Source of the DNA: Xyrauchen texanus
Lineage: Eukaryota; Chordata; Actinopteri; Cypriniformes; Catostomidae
Assembly (NCBI RefSeq): GCF_025860055.1
Contig: NC_068297.1
Coordinates: forward strand, 18,362,620-18,426,619
Direction of reading: 5' to 3'
Length of the DNA: 64,000 nt
Below, in pieces: positions 59,008 through 64,000 of the stretch. Numbering within the stretch: the stretch's first letter is position 1; every line of letters begins with the position of its first letter. The notes beneath the pieces are model-generated. The model did no database searches and was not told the DNA's origin. It saw only the letters and a program-made list of their open reading frames with translations. Made by a program: the position numbers and the translations under genes.

Positions 59008-59395
59008 TGTTTGCTGGCCGTGTGACAGAGCGGGCAGAGAATGGGCGCCGCGACGTATTCGTGAGCGCGTTTATTGACTCTAACACTCGAGCGGTTTGTG
59101 TCCGCTTTATGTGAGTGGGCTCTGATTGGGACACGGGAAGTGTAATGCTTGTGTGTAGAGGTGAACACTGGATTGTGGGCACATTTTCTACACATAAGGC
59201 TGGTCGTGTGACAGAGCGGCCAGAGAAGGGGCGCTCGCACGGATTCGTGGGCACATTTATTGACTCTAACACTCGAGCGGGCTGTGTCCGCTTTATGTGA
59301 GTGGGCTCTGATAGGAACACGGGAAGTGTAATGCTTGTGTGTATGGGTGAACACTGGATTGTGGGCACATTTTCTACACATAAGGCATGTTTGCT
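59008..59395 (-). repeat. Tandem 190-bp duplication within the DIRS coding region
   Basis: Two direct copies of about 190 bp share TTGACTCTAACACTCGAGCG, CCGCTTTATGTGAGTGGGCT and GAACACTGGATTGTGGGCAC. In minus-strand translation each gives LMCRKCAHNPVFT.THKHYT and later PIRAHSHKADT and PLCHT, so a Cys- and His-rich module is repeated. It sits between gag and RT. Confidence 0.8.
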
Positions 59396-59578
59396 CTTTA
59401 CAAGATTTATTTGGGTCGCCGTGAAAACGGCGTTTGAGTGCAGGCAAGCGGGCAGTATCACCGGCTTGTTGGCTGCTGAATCCACCACTGTAGTAGCCTG
59501 AGAGAGGGGACTGACAGGGGCTGAAGCTTTGACGGTGGTCCGGCCGCGGCGGACTGAGCCGTCGTTTTTTCAACAAGG

Positions 59579-60981
59579 CTAGGAGGACTTTGGTTGCTCA
59601 GGTTTCAGCGCAACCTTAGACCGAGGCCCGCGGGGGGGCGGCGGTCTGCGGCGGCTGTATGAGCGCGATCGAGGGCGGCCGCCCTGTCGACGCTGAGAAG
59701 TCTGACCTTGTTGAGCTGGGCGCTGTGAAGAGGCTCGTGCAGGAGGCTGGTCACGTGGGCGGCCTGCAGAGGAGCTAGCGCGACGCGGCAGGAAGAGGTT
59801 CATGGCTTGGGTGGCTTTCTGGACTTCTGAAAAGCGGTCAACAATGCCACTCACCGCGGAGCCGAAGAGACCGGTGCGTTGAGGAACGTGGAGCGCTCTG
59901 CTTCTCCCATGTCGGCTAGCGTTAGCCACAGGTGTCTCTCGGTCACAGTCAGCGAGGCCATGCACTTCCCTAGAGCTTGGGCTGCAGCTTTGGTGGCGCG
60001 AAGGGCGAGGTCCGTCGCGCTTCTTAGATCTGCAACAGCCTCTGGGTGCCTGCCTTTCTCATCCCACTTCCGAAGAAGGTCCGCTTGGAGGATCTGTAAG
60101 ACGGCCATGGAGTGCAGAGCAGATGCGGCTTGGCCGGCAGCGGAATAGGCGCGCCAACATAGGCGGAAGTCGCTCTGCAGGCCTTAGACGGGAGCACTGG
60201 CTTAGACCGCCATCTTGCGGAGGGCGGGCAAAGGTGTGCTGCTACCGAATCCTCGACCGGGGATGGAGGAGTAGCCCTTCTCGGTGGCGCCGTCCAACCG
60301 AGCGAGAGGGGTGGAGACGTGGGAACGGATCCTGGCCGAGAAAGGCACGCTCCACCGACTTTGCAAGCTCAGTGTGGAGTTCCGGCAGGAAGGGAGCGGC
60401 CCGGGCCGCGGGTGTTGCGCGGCGACGGCTCTGAAGAAAGCAGCCGTCGAGTCTGTTGGGAGCCTGCTCAGGGGGCGGTGACCACTCGAGCCCGAGGCGG
60501 TCGACGGCCTGTGTGAGGAGGCGTGTTAGTTCCCCTTCGACTCCGGCGCGGGTCCTGCTGGATTCCTGGGCCGAGGAGGAGGCGTGGGAGCCTGAGCACT
60601 CCTCGTTGTCCGAAGCCATGATGGAACATCATGATGGCAGCAGTGCGGCCGCTGGGCGGCAACTGTGCGTCCCGGGGGGGCGGGGAGGGTGAGAGCGATG
60701 CTCGAGGGAGAGGCTCCGGTGAGGCAGCCGCTTCTATCACCGGTTCTGGCAGCCTTTGGGAGCGGCACTTTTTCCTGCGCGGCGGAACGGAAGGCGGCTT
60801 TGGTTCTGAGCGCTTCGAGTCGAGCCCGCAGGGTCAACATCGGAAGCTCCTCGCAGAGGTCGCATCCGCCTTCAGCGAGGGCGAGCTCTGCATGCCCCAG
60901 TCCCAGGCAGAGAGCGCAGATGATGTGGCGGTCTCCGGCGCTGAGAGGGGCGCGGCATGAAGCGCAAGTGGTGCGAGGCAT
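59579..60981 (-). pseudogene. DIRS gag-like protein
   Basis: Gag packages the element's RNA. The N-terminus (60981) MPRTTCASCRAPLSAGDRHI continues ICALCLGLGHAELALAEGG; a CxxC...CxxCxxxxH pattern suggests a zinc-binding fold. The C-terminal part, in other frames (60108-59579), has RHLWLTLADMGEAERSTFLN, GLFGSAVSGIVDRFSEVQKA and a basic Arg/Pro-rich tail. Frameshifts separate the parts. Similar proteins occur in fish DIRS elements. Confidence 0.8.
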
Positions 60982-61517
60982 CTTAAAAAGACGCCGTTAC
61001 TCTTTTGTGAAGTTCGTTAAGAACTAGCTTGCTCTAAAAAAGGATACGTCGCCGGATGGCGTAGCTCGCAGGATGGCTGAAGGTGGCGGAGACGGCCGGC
61101 TTCTTCGAGCGCTGTCCAAGCTTGCTAGATGCCCCTCAAACGGCGACGCGGCTTCCAGTTCAGAGATGCGAAGAGCTTCGCTGAAGAGATGAAAATAAGG
61201 GTTCCAGCCTACGAACTACGCTTATATGCACTCTAGCCACGCCCAGTTTGGCGGGCTTTGATGCAGTAAGCGCGCGGACGCCTCTCATTGGACGCGAGTT
61301 CGCCCAAGTTCGTCTATAGGCTGCAGCAGTTGCCGCAGAGCAACCAATGAGCTCGCTAGCTAGCCCGCTCAAGGTCTGCAGTTGCTGCACTGCGTTGACA
61401 AATGATACAAAATTAAGGATAATTTTTTGGCTTCAATATCTCAGAAAAGATGAATCTTTCCCGTAACGTAAGCTAGCTTACTCAATACAAGAGAACCTCT
61501 CGTAAGAGAACCATTAT

Positions 61518-61925
61518 TATAGTAAGGTGCTTACAATGGAAGTGATTTGGGCCAGTCCTGTTTTAAAAATATAGCCACAGATTTTTTACATACATTTTAA
61601 TTAGCTTATTAACATTTCCTGTGAAAAGTTGTATCCAGTATTAAAACTTTGTTGTCATGACAATGCAACACCAGAAACCCAGTAATCTGGTAAGCAACCT
61701 CCACCAGTAAATATATGATTTTATCACACTAAAATCATGTTAGATTACAATGTTTACATCTTTAGGGTTATACTTTTAAAACAATGTGTTTTTAAATGTT
61801 TATTGACTAGCCACATTCACTTTTTTTTTTTTTATAAATGAGGGACAGTCAAAATAATTTTCTGTGGTATTTAACATTATGCCAGAACTTCTATTGATTG
61901 AGCTTCATTTGTACTGAATCCAAAA
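61518..61925. mobile_element. Right part of the split MITE
   Basis: GGTGCTTACAATGGAAGTGA and AAAATATAGCCACAG, then TTCTATTGATTGAGCTTCAT at the right end, match the middle and right end of the MITE at 4414-5056. The left end is at 53705-53792. Confidence 0.65.
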
Positions 61926-64000
61926 TGTCTTTAATTTTTAATGTTTAATGTTTTTATCTGTCGTTGATATCTCCAACAAATAATGCCAACTTTTTATAGA
62001 GGATGATTGAAGTGTGCTATCAAGTTTGAGATTAGGAAAAGACATTAATAGTTCAATTTTAAGCAGCTATAACAGTGGCCTTGGTGTTTCTGAGACCTCA
62101 AACAGAACATCAGGGTTAAATGGGATCCAAACATTGTGGGAAAAGCATTTAAATTACCCCTATGCATATCTGGTAGTGAAAACACAGGTAGGTGCATATT
62201 GCACACATGTGGGAGTAGTTTGTGTATGTATCGTTTCCCAGAAATCTGTCTCCTCATACAGGTGCTGGGTAAATCATGTCTGCTTCTCATCCCAGAGACA
62301 CAGTCAGAGATGAGAGATAACACAGTGACATCATCAACACAGGAGCAGATGACAACATACCACATAGAGCTTCCAGAATCCTCCCTCTGTTGGTTCGAAC
62401 CTCTTGACCCAGTTTTAGAACACCCAACCCCCATTCTAGCACTAGAACTCGCTGTAGGCCTGTCTAGAGTATTCTTAAGTGCATGTTCTAGAACAGGGGT
62501 CTTAAACAGGGGGTCTGCCAAGTAAATGATCTCAAACAATTTTTTGTGGACCCTCATGTGATTACAAACCCAAACCGATTACTTTCTTTCATATGCGAAA
62601 CACAAAAGGAGATGTTCTAATGAATGTCGCAGTCAAACTTTCAATACAATGGCAGAGATAGTGCCTCAAAAGGATCCAAAAGTATCATAACAGTAGTTCA
62701 TGCAAGGGGCGGTTCTAGGGTCAGTGGATATTCAGGGCTTAACCATGACCTCTTGGGTTGGGTCCATCCTTTGATGAAAAGGTTTGTAAGTTTGAATCAT
62801 ACATCTGAGGGGTGTAATTTACAATATATAGTAAATCTTTAAATATTAGTGAAACTAATAACTAAAAGGTCCCTGTAACCTTATTCTTAAATACCCACAA
62901 AGATCAGAACTTGTGTGATTTACTTAGTACTTTAAAACATAATAATTAAAAAAAAACACCATTTAGTTTGACACATATTGTGTACAATTAACAGTTTAAT
63001 GGCCAATAATTGATTCGTCATCGTTTTCCCTTTAAAAGTTACTTTAGAAAAGAGCAGTGGGTAAATAGGCTAAAATTAGTGCTTGAGAAAAAAGTTCCTA
63101 GATTTGCCAAAGTTTGCGAGGTTTGAAACCTGTTCACTCAGTCAGAATTTGTGCACAGGTGTAGTATGATTATCAAGAGAGTATAATTGACCATGTTTTG
63201 TACACCTGTCTGCAGACATTTGTTAAACAAGCATAAATATCATGTTGTGTAGAAACTTTAACTCTTTGAAATCAGAATTGAAGATTTCCACACGAGTTTC
63301 CAAATTGGAAGTCTGACTTCAAGGGGCATTCCATTGCATTTTTGTCCAAGCAGAAAGTTTAAATATTCTGAGTTGAATGGAACACAGCATAAACCTTAGT
63401 TCTAGTGTCAGGATACCATGAATTTTCATTATGAGGCCAATGAGGTTTACATTTTCGGTATATTGACTTGTTTTGAGAGTAAATAACTTCAATTTCAGTC
63501 TACTCATCATACAAAGTGATCAAAACCTTCAGAAGACTTGGAATATGATGCACGAGTTGCATTAACTGCTTTTATTCCAGTTTTGGGTGCTTTTTCAAGC
63601 ATTAAAGTGAGGCACTATTTATCGCTACAGAATGGAAATCTGTGATCATAACATCCTTTTGTGTTCCACAGAAGTAAGAAATGCGGGTTTTGAACAACAT
63701 GCAGGAAATGTCATTTTTTGGTGAACTATTTCTTTAAGGAAAACTGATAAATTGACTGGATCACGTCTGATGTCCAAAATGAACACAGCAATAATACCAA
63801 TCAAGCCTAATGTTCAATTTGTACACAAATTAGACCGGGGCAAGTCTGATAATGAATAAAACAGCTATAATCATAATGGATGATATTGATGTGTAGAGCT
63901 AAAGTTCACAGCCAGTCACATACACAACTGTGTGTACAGCAACAATGACTGATTATGCCAAGTAGGACAGGGGACATTTTGCACTTCAGGCTACTAATTT
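61926..64000. other. No gene recognised; MITE end near 63600-63740
   Basis: AT-rich. The stretch ending TTTTTGGTGAACTATTTCTTTAAG (63716-63739) is the right terminus of the dispersed MITE. Overlapping open frames on both strands at 62045-62557 (170 and 129 codons) are unrecognised. A GGGGCGGTTCTAGGG motif (62706) resembles a hAT end, unproven. Confidence 0.45.

Larger units (their letters stand above)
55637..61511 (-). mobile_element. DIRS-type tyrosine-recombinase retrotransposon, degenerate
   Basis: The order on the minus strand is gag, RT plus RNase H, then tyrosine recombinase, the DIRS layout. Ends: GTTCTCTTACGAGAGGTTCT (from 55690) is the inverted match of the right end (to 61511), and GTAAGCTAGCTTAC is present at both. 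The left end also has GAACCGAGGTTACG-type sequence (55660s), probably the internal complementary region used in circular replication. GC content is much higher than in its surroundings. The length of about 5.9 kb is near complete, but every coding region has frameshifts. Confidence 0.9.

Overview
This window looks like genomic DNA from a cyprinid-type teleost fish. The evidence is a tRNA-derived SINE with the head and body expected of the DANA/mermaid family, many palindromic MITEs of the kind dispersed in carp and zebrafish relatives, Tc1-like transposons, an L1 and two other LINE fragments, a DIRS retrotransposon, long (CA)n and (TA)n tracts, and two conserved vertebrate genes with vertebrate intron structure. 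The species assignment is an inference; no database was searched.

Only two host genes can be supported, both on the minus strand at the left. The first coding exon of e2f2 (5565-5752) is recognised from a conserved N-terminal motif. It sits below a promoter-like stretch with E2F sites and a reversed CCAAT box (to about 6350). No further e2f2 exon was found in 1-5564, so this is read as the start of a long intron 1. About 7 kb upstream of it lies id3 (coding 14255-14715 in two exons, 114 aa), complete from HLH domain to its terminal Cys-His, with a probable 3' UTR exon (12785-13469) and a TATA-like promoter. E2F2 and ID3 are also neighbours on one strand in human, so this is conserved synteny. 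Two sites of the bipartite BMP-response type, GGCGCC-N5-GTCTG, flank id3: one in intron 2 (13897-13912) and one about 1.2 kb upstream (16060-16075, beside a CRE-like site).

The rest (about 16.3-64 kb) has no supported host gene and is mainly transposable elements. In order: a Tc1 relic cut by a retroposon (16.9-18.5 kb), a GC-rich unexplained block (18.85-19.3), a tail-to-tail SINE pair (19.9-20.7), a LINE fragment (22.3-23.1), a 192-bp MITE with direct repeats (27.1), a 1.5-kb element with 327-bp inverted ends (28.1-29.6), palindromic MITEs (30.3-37.2), a tandemly duplicated CA-linked repeat (34.5-35.3), a DANA-like SINE (35.8), a hAT-like element (37.8-38.5), a three-level nest of insertions containing DUF4806-type gene remains (41.4-47.5), two broken Tc1 elements in TA-rich DNA (49.85-52.2), and a second nest (53.7-61.9) containing a hairpin MITE, a 5'-truncated L1 with a clear target duplication, and a nearly full-length but frameshifted DIRS element.

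No CRISPR, operon or bacterial feature is present, and no complete new multi-gene system was found. The most interesting signals are the paired BMP-type elements around id3, the E2F sites at e2f2, a perfect 100-bp inverted repeat 3 kb apart inside the presumed e2f2 intron, nested insertions datable by target duplications, and a duplicated Cys/His-rich segment in the DIRS element.
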